A stretch of DNA of 64,000 nucleotides from Streptomyces diastatochromogenes (lineage in GTDB: Bacteria; Actinomycetota; Actinomycetes; Streptomycetales; Streptomycetaceae). The notes beneath the pieces are model-generated. The model was not told where the DNA came from and ran no database searches. It was given only the letters and a program-made list of their open reading frames with translations. Location of the stretch: NCBI GenBank assembly GCA_026913215.1, contig JAPTYK010000001.1, forward strand, positions 1,178,001-1,242,000, read 5' to 3'. Shown one piece after another: positions 1 through 9,405 of the stretch (its first letter is position 1; the number at the start of each line of letters is the position of its first letter). The translations under genes were made by a program, and so were the position numbers.

Positions 1-2379
1 CGCCGTCCTCGGCCGTGTCCCGGGCGGGCACGGGGGCGAGGAGGGCGGCGGCGGTGCCGACGGCGACGGCGGAGCAGGGCAGCAGGGCGGCGCTGCCGAG
101 GACCTCGCGGGCGCGTCCGTACGAGATCGGGTCGGTGATCACGACGCCGTCGACGAGCTCGGGGCGGGCGGCGAGGACGCGGGCGTGGTCGGCGGGGTCG
201 ACGGACTGGGCGAGGTAGCGCCAGCCGGGAGGGCCGGGATGCCGTGCTCGCCGAGGTACTCGACGGTGGCGAGGACGTCGGGGCCGGGCGGCAGCAGGCC
301 GCCGTCGCCGAGGGCGCCGAGGATGCGGGAGTCGTCGGCGGCGGCGGTGCGCAGCTCGAAGAGCCGGCTCTCGGCGGAGGCGACGGCCTGGTCGAGCAGG
401 CCGCGCAGCTCGTCGGCGTACCGGTCGAACTCGGTGACGGTGAGCGGGCCCCGGGGCGCGGTCCCGTCCTCGGGGTCGGCGTCGGCGTCGGCCTCGACGG
501 GGACGGCGGGGCGCTGTCCCGGGAGCGGGGAGCCGGAGGACGGCAGGCTGAGGAGTTCGGCGAGGCGCTCCTCGCCGGCGAGCGACTCGGCGGCGCGGCG
601 CTCCGCGTCGTAGGCGTTCCCGGCGGCCTCGGCGGCGTCGGCGGCGCGGGCGGCGGCGAGTTCGGCGCGGGACTCGGCACCAGCGGCCTCCGCGCGCGCT
701 CGGCCGCCGTGCGGGCGGCCTCGCGGGCGGTGTCCCAGGCGGCGACGGCGGTCTTCTCGGCGTCGCTCGCGGCGAGGGCGGCACGGGCCGGGTCGGCGTC
801 GGGCGCGGTGTCGTCGAGCCAGCCGGCCCGTACGGCCTCGGCGGTCTCCTGCTCGACCTCGGCGAGCCGCTGGCGCAGGTGGCCGGCCTCGCTGCGGGCC
901 CGCTGGGCCTCGGTGGCGGCGGCGGTGGCGTCGCGGTGGGCGGTCTCGCTCGCGTCCTGGAGGGCGGTGGGCGTTCCTCCTCCTCCGCCGCGTGGCGCTC
1001 GCCCTCCTCGGCGGCGGCGGCGAGGGCCCGCACGAGGTCGGCGGCGGCCTCGGCGCGGGCGGCCAGGGCGGGGCGGCGTCGCGCTCGGCCTCGCGGATGG
1101 CGGCGGCCACGCGCGCGGAGCGGTCGCCCGCCGCGCGGTGGCGGAGCACCGCCTCGGCGGCCTGCCAGGCGGAGTGCAGGGTGCGGGCGTCGGTGAGTTC
1201 GCGGCGCTGGGCGGCGGCGCCCTTCTCGGCGGCGGTCAGCGCCAGGGAGGCGTGCCGGTAGGCGAGTTCGGCGGCGATGAGGGAGCTGCGGCCGCGGGCG
1301 GTCTCGGCCTCGGCGACGGCGTGTCCGGCGGAGGTGACCTGCTGGGCGAGTTCGGCGGCGCGGCCGCGCTCCTCGGCGGCGCGGGCGGAGAGCCGGCGGG
1401 CCAGCGTGCGGGTGCGGCGCTCGGCGCCGGCGTGGACCTCGCGCGCGTGGGCGCGGATCCCGGCAGATTCGACGATCCGGCCGAGGAGGTCGACGGAACC
1501 GGCGGTGAAGTCGCGTTCGGCGGTCAGCTCGGCGCGGCGGCCGAGCTTGTTGCCGAAGCCGCCGACGAGGTCGGCGAGGCCGTCGGTGTCGCGGGTGTCG
1601 GTGACGGCGCGCAGCAGCAGGTCGGTGAAGTCGGAGTCCTTCTTGACCGCGAAGAGGCCGGCGGCCTCGCCCTCGTCGGCGTTCATCTCGCGCTGGTAGC
1701 GGAAGAGTTCGGGGTCGAGGCCCAGGTCGCCGAGGTGCTCGTTCCAGCGGTCGTGGATCTCCTCCCAGACCACCTCCAGGTGCGGGTAGGCCTTCCCGGC
1801 CTCGGTGAGGGCGTCGCGGAAGCCCTTCATGGTGCGGCGGCGGCCGGTCGCGCCGGAGGCGCCCTCGACGGGCGGGCGGACGGAGGTCGCCTCGGCGACG
1901 GGGAGGTTGTCCAGGCTGAGTCCGGGGCCGGGACGGAAGGAGTACCAGGCCTCGGCGAACTTCCGGGGGTCGTTGGAGACCTGGCGGCCGCGCCACTCGC
2001 TGGCCTTGCCGACGACGACGAGCTCGCCGGTGAGGGTGTGCTGCCACTCCAGGGCCACGTGGCCGCAGTCGTCGGCCAGGAGGAACTTGCGCAGCACGCC
2101 GGAGCTGGCGCCGCCGAGGGTGTTGCGGTGGCCGGGGAGCATGACCGAGAAGATCAGCTTGAGGAGGACGGACTTGCCGCCGCCGTTCTCCAGGAAGAGC
2201 ACGCCCGCGGGGGCCGGGCGGCGCGGCGGGCCGACCGGCTCCTCCTCGAAGAACTCCGCCTGGGTGGGGGCGGGGTGGGGCACGGGCGCGCCGACTCCGC
2301 GCAGGTCCAGGACGGTGTCGGCGTAGCGCGCACCGGCGGGACCGATGGAGTAGAGGCGGACCCGGGACAGCTCGTACAT
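1..2379 (-). CDS. SMC-like (MukB/MksB/JetC-type) coiled-coil ATPase, partial, frameshifted
   Basis: This is the N-terminal part of a large ATPase that leaves the window at base 1. The ATG at 2379 follows a weak GAGAG ribosome site. A P-loop, FLENGGGKSVLLKL, lies near residue 65 in a globular head, followed from about residue 250 by long Ala/Glu/Arg-rich heptad-like stretches typical of SMC coiled coils. It is the third gene after a kleisin-like and a MukE-like gene, which is the MksFEB/JetABC order. I infer a DNA-loop-extruding condensin for chromosome organisation or plasmid defence. The head ATPase half with the signature and Walker B motifs, and any JetD nuclease, would lie beyond the left edge. 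Breaks near 225, 690 and 970-1080 shift the frame; the one near 225 is repaired by reading CCCGGCTGG as CCCGGGCTGG. The SMC-like class is fairly sure; the exact family is not. Confidence 0.72.
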
Positions 2380-2422
2380 GCGGCGGACTCTCGTACTGGA
2401 AGTGGTCGGTGGCGCGGGGCGG

Positions 2423-3322
2423 TTACGCGTGGAACGGGAGTCCCGCGTCGGCGGCGAGTTCCAGGTCGTCGCCCTCGGGCGGCGGGAGGAGGGTGGCGGA
2501 GCCGTCGCTGACGGGGACGACGCCGAGTTCGAGGAGCTCGGCCATGGCGGCGGAGCCGGCCATGTCGCGGACCTGGAGCTGGTAGCGGGCGGTGGTGCGG
2601 TAGGAGCCGCCGCCCTCGTCGCCGGTGCGCTGGAGGAAGCCGGAGTCGGTGAGGAACGCGGCGGCCTTGCCGACGATGCCGGTGGTGGAACCGGCGAGGC
2701 GGCGGGCGTCCTGGTGGCTCCGGTGGCGCTGCGGCGGGCGTAGATCCGCCAGGCGGCCTCCAGGCCGGGGGCGTCGGAGGCCGGGTCGGTGTTCTCGCCC
2801 TGCTCCTCGGCGCGCTGCTCCAGGCGCAGGCAGGCCTGGCGCACGAAGGCGTCGACGCCGTTGACGGTGAGCCGGCCGATGTACGCGTCGTCGGCGAGGT
2901 CCTCGGGCCGGGGAAGGCCATGGCGGCGACCGCGAGGTGCGCCAGGCCGTGCAGGAACCGGTCGGCGGAGTCCGTGTTGGCGCGGCGGGCGTAGTCGCCC
3001 ATGCGGACGGCGAAGACGGAGTCCTCGCCGGCGGTGACGGCCATCCCCGCGCGCGGGGACACCTCCAGGACGACGAGTCCGAGGCCGGTGGCGACGGCGT
3101 CGGCGAGGCGCGCGAAGGCGGGGTCCTCGCGGTAGCGGCGCAGGAGCTCGGTGTATTCGGCGTCGCGGGCCGGGAGCAGCTTGGGCTGGAGCCCGAACGA
3201 GACGAGCCGGGCCGCGTCGGCGGCGTCCGCGGGGGTGACGACGGAGGCGGTGGCGGCGGCCGGGGTCTGCGGGGCTCCTGCTCGCTCCACGCGTCGGTGT
3301 ACTCGGCGTGGGTCTCACTCAC
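2423..3322 (-). CDS. MukE/MksE/JetB-like condensin accessory subunit, frameshifted
   Basis: After repair this is about 300 aa, a mostly helical protein with a C-terminal winged-helix-like segment (ITGIVGKAAAFL-type helix then LQRTGDEGGGSYRTT). It lies 43 bp upstream of the SMC-like gene and downstream of the kleisin-like gene, the position of MukE/JetB. The GTG at 3322 has GAGGAG 8-9 bases upstream and begins VSETHAEYTDAW. The stop is TAA at 2423-2425. Frame breaks are near 3275, 2915 and 2710; the last is repaired by reading GGAGCCAC as GGGAGCCAC. The open frame continues upstream through a Pro/Glu-rich repeat to a GTG at 4041 that overlaps the preceding stop codon, so the protein may have an extra disordered N-terminus of about 240 residues. 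Assignment rests on order and fold impression. Confidence 0.6.
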   Translation of the reverse strand: MSETHAEYTDAWSEQEPRRPRPPPPPPSSPPRTPPTRPGSSRSGSSPSCSRPATPNTPSSCAATARTPPSRASPTPSPPASDSSSWRCPRARGWPSPPARTPSSPSAWATTPAAPTRTPPTGSCTAWRTSRSPPWPSPARGPRRRRVHRPAHRQRRRRLRAPGLPAPGAARRGAGREHRPGLRRPRPGGRLADLRPPQRHRSHQDARRLAGSTTGIVGKAAAFLTDSGFLQRTGDEGGGSYRTTARYQLQVRDMAGSAAMAELLELGVVPVSDGSATLLPPPEGDDLELAADAGLPFHA

Positions 3323-4037
3323 GGCTGGGGCTCCTCGGTACGGCTCTCGGTCGGTACGGCGCGGGGTACGGGCAGGGGACGGGGTGACGGCGGCGGGCGC
3401 CGTGCGCCCGGCGGGCGCGGGCGGCTCGTCCGTGAGCCGCACGACCCGCACGGCCGGAAGGCCCCGCGCCGGGCGGGCGGAACCCGGACCGGCTCCGGCA
3501 CCGACACGGTCCCGAACCTCGGCCGGCCGACGGGCGCGGCGGGCTCGCGATCGGGCGCGGCCTCCGGCTGGGGGCGGGCTCGGGTTCCGGGCGGGCCGGG
3601 ATACGGACCCGGGCGCGGAAACGGCCTCGGGCACGGGCGGCGGCCTGAGCTCGGACCCCGGCCCGGCCTCGGTGTCCGGAGCGGGCGCCTCCTGGTCGGA
3701 TGCGGGCACACGTGCGGGCTCGGGCACGCGTACGGGCTCCGGCTCGGGTGCGGCCTCGGGCTCGGGCTCCGGGGCGGGCTCGGGCTCCGGGGCGGGCTCG
3801 CGTACGGGCTCAGGTACGCGGACGGGCTCCGGCTCGGGGCAGCCTCCGGCTCCGGGGCGGGCTCGCGTACGGGCTCAGGTACGCGTACGGACTCCGGCTC
3901 GGGGCAGCCTCGGGCTCCGGCTCCGGTGTTCGTACGAGCTCCGGCTCCGGTGCGGAAACCGCTTCGGGCTCGGGGGCCGGTGCCGTGGTGGGCCCGTCGG
4001 TGGGGGCGGCGGGGCTCGTGGGGGCGGGGGACGAGGG
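3323..4037 (-). repeat. Pro/Glu-rich coding-like repeat between condensin genes
   Basis: This 715-bp stretch separates two co-directional operon genes. Its centre (about 3700-3985) is a degenerate tandem repeat. Read on the minus strand it gives units such as PEPEPVRVPEP and PAPEPEPAPEPE, interrupted only by frame breaks of the kind seen across the window. It joins in frame to the start of the MukE-like gene at 3322. A GTG at 4041-4039 overlaps the TGA (4040-4038) of the kleisin-like gene. It is either an intergenic repeat or a disordered N-terminal extension of the MukE-like subunit. Confidence 0.55.
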
Positions 4038-5581
4038 TCACGAGGCCTCCGTGCGGTCCGCGGCCATGCCTGCCGCGTCGAGCAGGGCCGTGCCGACGAT
4101 CAGGTCGGCGCCGCCGAACTCGGGGTCGTCGAGCGGGGTGCCGTCGTCGACGGCGAAGAGGAGCCGCTCCTCGCCCTGGCGGTAGGCCGTGCCGACCGGG
4201 GGCTCGCCGCGTGGACGGCGAGGAGGGCGACGAGGTACGGGAGGTCGGGGTCGAGGCGGCGGGCCTCGGCGAGCAGGCCGGAGAGGCGGCGCGGGGCGTC
4301 GTGCTCCAGGTCGAGCAGGCGCATGGCGCTCGCGAGCTGCTCCTCGCTGAAGCGGGAGTCGTCGGGGGTGGCGATGAGGTCCGGCTCGGGCATCTCCGCG
4401 CCGAGGTGCTCGCGCTCGACGGGCGGGGTGAGGAGCAGGTCGACGAGGTCGCCGAGGCGCACGGAGGCGGGGGTGCGCAGTCCGGTGCCGTGGGCGAAGA
4501 AGGCGTCGGTGACGCGGGTGGCCTTCTCGGCGGGCAGCGGCAGGACGGGGGCGACCAGCTGTCCGTACAGGTCGAGTCCGGTGTACGCGGTGGGGGCGGC
4601 GAAGGCCTGCCGGTCCTGCTCGGCGCGGAAGAGCGGTCCGGCCTCCAGGAGGCGGGACTGCAGCTGGGTGTGGCGCCGGATGCAGTCCTTGACGATGTCG
4701 ACCAGTTCGGCGGCGCGCCGCTTGTGCTCGGCGGTCTTCGCGTCGGAGGCGGCCTCGGCCTCGTCGCGGGCCCTGCGGATGTTGGTGAGGATCGCGTTCT
4801 CGTGGCGGTAGCGGTCGGCGACGTGGTCGAGCGCCTCGGCGATCATGTCGGGGACGGTGTTCAGCCAGTCGACGGCGCGGACGTTGCGCCGGGTGGCCTC
4901 CAGGGTCTTGCGGAGGGTCTCGGCGTACTGCACGGTCCGGTAGCGCGCTTGCTCGGCGGCGAGCTGGGCGTCGGCGAGGCGGCCCCGGTTGATGAGGACC
5001 TCCAGCTTCACCTCGGCGGCGATCTGGGCGCTGGTGACGTCGGTGTCGAGGGCTCCGACGAGGACGTTGACCGCTTCGTCGGTGGTGCGGAGGTAGACCC
5101 CGCCGCCGTAGCCGGGGACCTCTTCGATGAGCTTGAAGTCGTAGTCGCGGCGGACGTAGACCCCGTCGGTGCCGAAGGTGCCGTAGACGGCGCGGAAGCC
5201 GCGGTCGACGCTGCCGACGTTGATCAGGTTCTCCAGGACCCAGCGGGCCACGCGCTCGTGCTCGGCGGCGGGGCGGGCGGGGGCCTGGGCGGCGACGCGG
5301 GGCAGCAGGCGGGCGACGATCTGCTCGTGGTCGGCGCCGGTGTCGAAGTCCATGTTCAGCGTGATGAGGTCGATCGCGGCGAGGGCCACCTCGGCCATCG
5401 CGTAGACCGTGTACTCGCCGGCCAGGTTCGCCTTGCGCGCGTCGAGGTCGTGCAGCGGGGCGGTGCACGCGAGCGCGCGGAGGCGCCGCGCGAGCCCTTC
5501 GTCGGCGGCCGGGCCCTGCGCGGGGCGCGGCCCCGCGCTGAGCTGGGGCGGAGCGAGGTCCGTCGAGGCAGGCGAAGTCAC
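4038..5581 (-). CDS. Kleisin-like (MukF/MksF/JetA-type) condensin subunit, one frameshift
   Basis: A protein of about 514 aa after one repair near 4205. The N-terminal third (MTSPASTD to about residue 190) looks like a winged-helix/dimerisation region. It is followed by a long helical segment (residues about 195-310, rich in A, E, R and K) that could be the kleisin linker, then a C-terminal domain ending GMAADRTEAS. It heads a three-gene operon with a MukE-like and an SMC-like protein, matching MukF/MksF/JetA position and length. The GTG start at 5581 has no clear ribosome site, but a TAATCT -10 box ends 7 bases upstream, suggesting a leaderless mRNA. Family assignment comes from architecture and order, without a clear diagnostic motif. 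Confidence 0.6.
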
Positions 5582-5588
5582 GGTGGAC

Positions 5589-5618
5589 AGATTAGGTCCT
5601 CACCCTGACAACGGTCGA
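5589..5618 (-). promoter_or_regulatory. Leaderless-type promoter of the condensin operon
   Basis: On the minus strand TCGACC (5618-5613), an 18-bp spacer and TAATCT (5594-5589) lie immediately upstream of the GTG at 5581. Transcription would begin at or next to the start codon. The -35 matches TTGACC at five of six positions. Confidence 0.45.
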
Positions 5619-5657
5619 AACGGCGCAGATGCGCCCGGCCTCCCAGGGCGCCCCTGG

Positions 5658-6368
5658 TCAGCCGCGCGGGGCCGCCGGGTCGTCGACGGCCTGGGCGTAG
5701 GCAGCGGCGACCCGGGTGCGGGAGTCGTCGAGGTAGCGGGCGAGGAGCCGCTCCGCCGAGGCCCGCTCCCCGGCGCGCAGGGCGTCCAGGATCTCCCGGT
5801 TCCTCCGGAGATAGGGCTCGTGGAGCGCGCGCGGGTCGTCGACGACGTGGAAGGCGAGGCGGAGCTCGGCGAGGACCCCGCGCATCAGCTCGTCGGTGCG
5901 GGCGCTGCCCGCGAGGGCGACGAGTTCGCGGTGGAAGTGGATGTTGGCCGTGGAGACGCCCGTCCAGTCGTCGGCGCGGGCCGCGGCCTCGCCCTCGGCG
6001 ACGGCGGCGGCGAGGCCGTCGACATCGAAGGGCGGCTGCCCCAGGCCCCGCACGACGGCGCATTCGACGAGCCGGCGGGTGCGGTAGATGTCGTCGACGT
6101 CGTCGACGGCGAGGACGCGGACGAACACGCCCCGGTTGAGCTCGTGGACGAGCAGGCGCTCGTGGGTGAGGAGGCGGAACGCCTCGCGGAGTGTGTTGCG
6201 GGACACACCGAGGGCGCCGCCGATGCTCTCCTCGGAGAGCCGTGCGCCGGGCGGGAAGTAGCCCTCGGCGATCCGGGTGCGCAGGATGTCCGCGACCCGC
6301 TCCGCCGTGCTCGTGCGCCCCAGGAGCGCACGGTCGTCCGTCAGTCCTCCGGCCCCGCTCAGGTCCAC
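5658..6368 (-). CDS. GntR/FadR-family transcriptional regulator
   Basis: An intact 236-aa protein. The N-terminal winged helix (residues about 18-85) carries the GntR pattern ERVADILRTRIAEGYFPPG and LGVSRNTLREAFRLL. The C-terminal all-helical FCD ligand domain contains the usual Asp/His metal-binding pattern (VECAVVRGL, NIHFHRELV, HEPYLRRNREIL). The start is GTG at 6368. It is divergent from an MFS-DUF1445-PxpABC operon and is probably its repressor, released by 5-oxoproline or a related acid. A near-palindrome at 6443-6457 is a candidate operator. It sits 76 bp upstream of the condensin operon on the same strand with a separate promoter between them. Confidence 0.9.
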   Translation of the reverse strand: MDLSGAGGLTDDRALLGRTSTAERVADILRTRIAEGYFPPGARLSEESIGGALGVSRNTLREAFRLLTHERLLVHELNRGVFVRVLAVDDVDDIYRTRRLVECAVVRGLGQPPFDVDGLAAAVAEGEAAARADDWTGVSTANIHFHRELVALAGSARTDELMRGVLAELRLAFHVVDDPRALHEPYLRRNREILDALRAGERASAERLLARYLDDSRTRVAAAYAQAVDDPAAPRG

Positions 6369-6442
6369 CGCGCCTCGCCCCTTCCGTCGTCCGCGGCCGA
6401 GTCAACCGCAGAAACGGGGAACCGACAACACGCGTCTTGTCG

Positions 6443-6457
6443 GATCGTTGAACAATC
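6443..6457. promoter_or_regulatory. Candidate GntR operator
   Basis: GATCGTTGAACAATC is a near-perfect inverted repeat (GTT-N-AAC core) between the divergent GntR gene and the transporter operon, just upstream of a -35 box. FadR-type regulators bind short palindromes of this kind. The position supports autoregulation and control of the catabolic operon. Confidence 0.4.
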
Positions 6458-6464
6458 CTCTACC

Positions 6465-6495
6465 TTGACGGCACCGCACGGTTCCTCGGTACGTC
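6465..6495 (+). promoter_or_regulatory. Probable promoter of the MFS-pxpABC operon
   Basis: TTGACG at 6465-6470 and TACGTC at 6490-6495 with a 19-bp spacer, 35 bp upstream of the transporter start and directly downstream of the candidate GntR operator. The spacing is slightly long. Confidence 0.35.
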
Positions 6496-6529
6496 TCTCA
6501 GGCACGCCTCCCTCTCCTGCGAGGTGCAG

Positions 6530-7809
6530 ATGAGCACGACACAGACCCGGCAGAGCTCCCAGGGCGAACGGCCCGACGACACGGGCGCGTTCGCCTGGCT
6601 GCGTGGCCTCGGGCCGCGCGGCCGGCGCGCCTTCGGCGGCGCTTTCGGCGGATACGCCCTGGATTCCTACGACTTCTTCACCCTGCCCCTGTCGATGGTG
6701 GCCATCGCCGCCTCCTTCGGCCTCGACAAGGGACAGACCGGACTGCTGACCACCGTCACCCTCGTCGTCTCGGCGGTCGGCGGCGCGCTCGCCGGTGTCC
6801 TCGCCGACCGCGTCGGCCGGGTGAGGGCACTGATGATCACGGTCGTCACGTACACGCTCTTCACCGTCCTCTGCGGCTTCGCCCCGAACTACGAGACCCT
6901 GCTGGTCTTCCGGGCGCTCCAGGGCCTGGGCTTCGGCGGCGAGTGGGCCGTCGGCGCGATCCTGGTCGCCGAGTACGCCTCCGCGAAGCACCGGGGCCGG
7001 ACGCTCGGCGCCGTCCAGAGCGCCTGGGCGGCCGGGTGGGCGCTCGCGGTGCTCGTGTACACGCTGGTGTTCCAGTGGGCCGACGCGGACCTCGCCTGGC
7101 GGATCCTCTTCTGGACGGGCGCGCTGCCCGCGCTCCTCGTCGTCTACGTGCGGCGGAACGTCGAGGACGCCCCGCGGGCGGTCGAGGCCCGCCGGGCGGC
7201 GGCGGCCGCGGCTCGTTCCGGGCGGTGTTCCGTCCCGGTCTGCTGCGCACGACGCTCTTCGCGGTCCTGCTCTCGACCGGCGTCCAGGGCGGCTACTACA
7301 CGCTCGCCACCTGGGTCCCGACCTTCCTGAAGACCGAGCGCGGCCTGACCGTGGTCGGCACCGGCGGATACCTGACCCTGCTGATCTCCGGGGCCTTCAC
7401 CGGCTATCTGACCGGGGGGTACCTCACCGACCGGCTCGGCCGGAAGAAGAACATCGCCCTCTTCGCCCTGCTGTCGGCGGTGTCCGTCCTGGCGTACACC
7501 CACATCCCCGCCGGGGCGAACACCCTGCTCCTGCTGCTCGGCTTCCCGCTCGGCTTCTGCATGTCGGCCATCTTCAGCGGCTTCGGCTCCTTCCTCGCGG
7601 AGCTGTACCCGACGGCGGTGCGCGGCACCGGGCAGGGGCTCACGTACAACACGGGCCGCGCGGTCGGGGCCGTCTTCCCGACCCTGGTCGGCTTCCTCGC
7701 CGAGGGCTGGGGCGTGGGCGGGGCGCTGGTCTTCGGGGCCGTCGGCTACGGCCTGGCCGTGCTCGCCCTGCTGGGGCTGCCCGAGACCCGGGGGAGGGAA
7801 CTCGCATGA
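6530..7809 (+). CDS. MFS metabolite:H+ symporter, one frameshift
   Basis: About 426 aa after one repair near 7215 (GCGGCTCG read as GCGGGCTCG). Twelve hydrophobic segments are visible, with the MFS loop motif [13 protein letters not shown] between helices 2 and 3 and its repeat [10 protein letters not shown] in the second half. [16 protein letters not shown] is typical of the sugar/metabolite and sialic-acid/lactate-like MFS branches. The ATG at 6530 follows a GAGG 5 bases upstream. Its stop overlaps the next start (ATGA), so it is translationally coupled to a DUF1445 protein and lies upstream of PxpABC. It is likely an importer of 5-oxoproline or another carboxylate; the substrate is inferred from context only. 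Confidence 0.85.
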
Positions 7810-8591
7810 GCGAGGCGGTGGTTCTCGATCCGCGGGAGGCACGCGCGCGTGCGCGGGCCGGGACGGCGGGGCCGACGGCGGCTGGGCGCCGGGCCACGCG
7901 CAGGCCAATCTGATCGCGGTGCCCGCGGACTGGGCGTACGACGTGCTGCTGTTCTGCACCCGCAACCCCGGCCGTGCCCCTGCTCGACGTCACCGACGCG
8001 GGCACCTGGACGACCTCGCTCGCCCCGGACGCCGATCTGCGCACGGACGTCCCGAGCTACCGGGTGTGGGAGCACGGGCGGCTCGTCGACGAGCCGGCGG
8101 ACGTGCGCGCGTACTGGCGGAGCGATCTGGTCTCGTTCCTGATCGGCTGCAGCTTCACCTTCGAAGGGGCGCTGGCCGGGGCGGGGGTGCCGCTGCGCCA
8201 CGTCGCGCAGGGGCGGAACGTCTCGATGTACGTCACCGACCGGGCCTGCCGTCCGGCGGGGCGGCTGCACGGGCCGATGGTGGTGTCGATGCGGCCGGTC
8301 CCGGCGGAGCTCGTCCCGGTGGCGCGGCGGATCAGCGGTCTGCTGCCCGCCGTCCACGGGGCCCCGGTGCACGCGGGTGATCCGGCGGCGCTCGGCATCC
8401 GGGACCTGGACCGGCCCGACTTCGGGGACGCGGTCGAGGCGGAGCCGGGGGACGTGCCGGTGTTCTGGGCCTGCGGGGTCACCCCGCAGGCGGCCGTGAT
8501 GGCCTCGCGCCCGCCGTTCGCGATCACCCACGCCCCGGGCCGGATGTTCGTCACCGACGTCCGGGACGAGCGGTACCGGATCTCCGTCTGA
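7806..8591 (+). CDS. DUF1445/UPF0317 putative hydro-lyase, frameshifted
   Basis: About 262 aa after repair near 7880 (GCGGCTGG read as GCGGGCTGG) and near 7968, where two bases are missing from adjacent C and G runs. Family features include [24 protein letters not shown] and the ending FWACGVTPQ...[15 protein letters not shown]. Members are annotated as putative hydro-lyases, and the domain also occurs in the eukaryotic D-glutamate cyclase protein. The start overlaps the transporter stop (ATGA) and 50 bp separate it from pxpA. Its operon position suggests a role in D-glutamate or 5-oxoproline turnover, which is an inference. Confidence 0.85.
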
Positions 8592-8641
8592 ACCACACCT
8601 GGCACCCCGTGAGCACCACCCGGTAAGAGAGGAAACACCGC

Positions 8642-9405
8642 ATGACCCGGGTCCCGATCGATCTCAACGCCGATCTCGGCGAGGGCTTCGGCCGCTGGAC
8701 GCTGACCGACGACGAGCAGCTCCTGTCCGTCGTCACCAGCGCCAACGTGGCCTGCGGCTTCCACGCCGGGGACGCGGCCACCATGCGGCGGGTCTGCGAA
8801 CTCGCGGCGGCGCGCGGGGTGCGGATCGGGGCCCAGGTGTCCTACCGCGACCTGGCCGGCTTCGGGCGGCGCGCGATGGACGTCCCGGCGGCGGAGCTGG
8901 CCGCCGAGGTGGCGTACCAGATCGGCGCCCTGGAGGTCTTCGCACGGGCCGCGGGCTCGCGGGTCTCGTACGTGAAGCCGCACGGGGCGCTCTACAACCG
9001 GGTGGTGCGGGACGCGGAGCAGGCGGCGGCGGTCGTCGAGGGCGTGCTGCTCGCGGACCGGACGCTGCCGGTCCTCGGTCTGCCGGGGTCCCGGCTGCAC
9101 GAGGCCGCCGCGGCGGCCGGGCTCCCGGTCGTGGCCGAGGCCTTCGGCGACCGGGCCTACCGGGCGGACGGCTCCCTGCTGCCACGGGGGCAGGAGGGGC
9201 CGTCGTCACGGACCCGGACGAGGTCGTCGAACGCTCGCTGTCCATGGCCCGGTTCGGGGTCGTCACGGCGCACTGCGGGAGCTCCGTCACCGTCCGGGCC
9301 CGCTCGCTCTGCCTGCACGGGGACACCCCGGGCGCGGTGGGCCTCGCCCGGCGCGTCCGGGAGCGGCTGGAGGCCTCGGGCGTGCGCGTGGAGGCCTTCG
9401 CGTGA
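8642..9405 (+). CDS. pxpA: 5-oxoprolinase subunit PxpA (LamB/YcsF family), one frameshift
   Basis: 254 aa after adding one G to the run near 9194. The family signature [14 protein letters not shown] opens the protein, followed by [10 protein letters not shown] and KPHGALYN, residues of the TIM-barrel-like metal site. The ATG at 8642 has GAGAGG 9 bases upstream. PxpA with PxpB and PxpC forms the bacterial ATP-dependent 5-oxoprolinase that converts pyroglutamate to glutamate. Its last codon overlaps the GTG start of pxpB (GTGA), so all three are coupled. Confidence 0.92.

Noticed and set aside
244..2511. Long Gly/Val-rich plus-strand frame
   Set aside because: Antisense shadow of the SMC-like gene with no family features; typical of very high G+C DNA.
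139..3318. A single 1,059-residue frame on the minus strand joining the SMC-like and MukE-like regions
   Set aside because: It is produced by the frame breaks. Its first third is Arg/Pro-rich shadow translation of the MukE-like gene, and a good start for the ATPase lies at 2379.
1..5581. Calling the operon a confirmed Wadjet defence system
   Set aside because: No JetD nuclease is in view and no defence neighbours are present; only a condensin-like system is supported.
2937..5608. Long plus-strand frames over the condensin genes
   Set aside because: Low-complexity Arg/Gly translation opposite clear coding; no ribosome sites.
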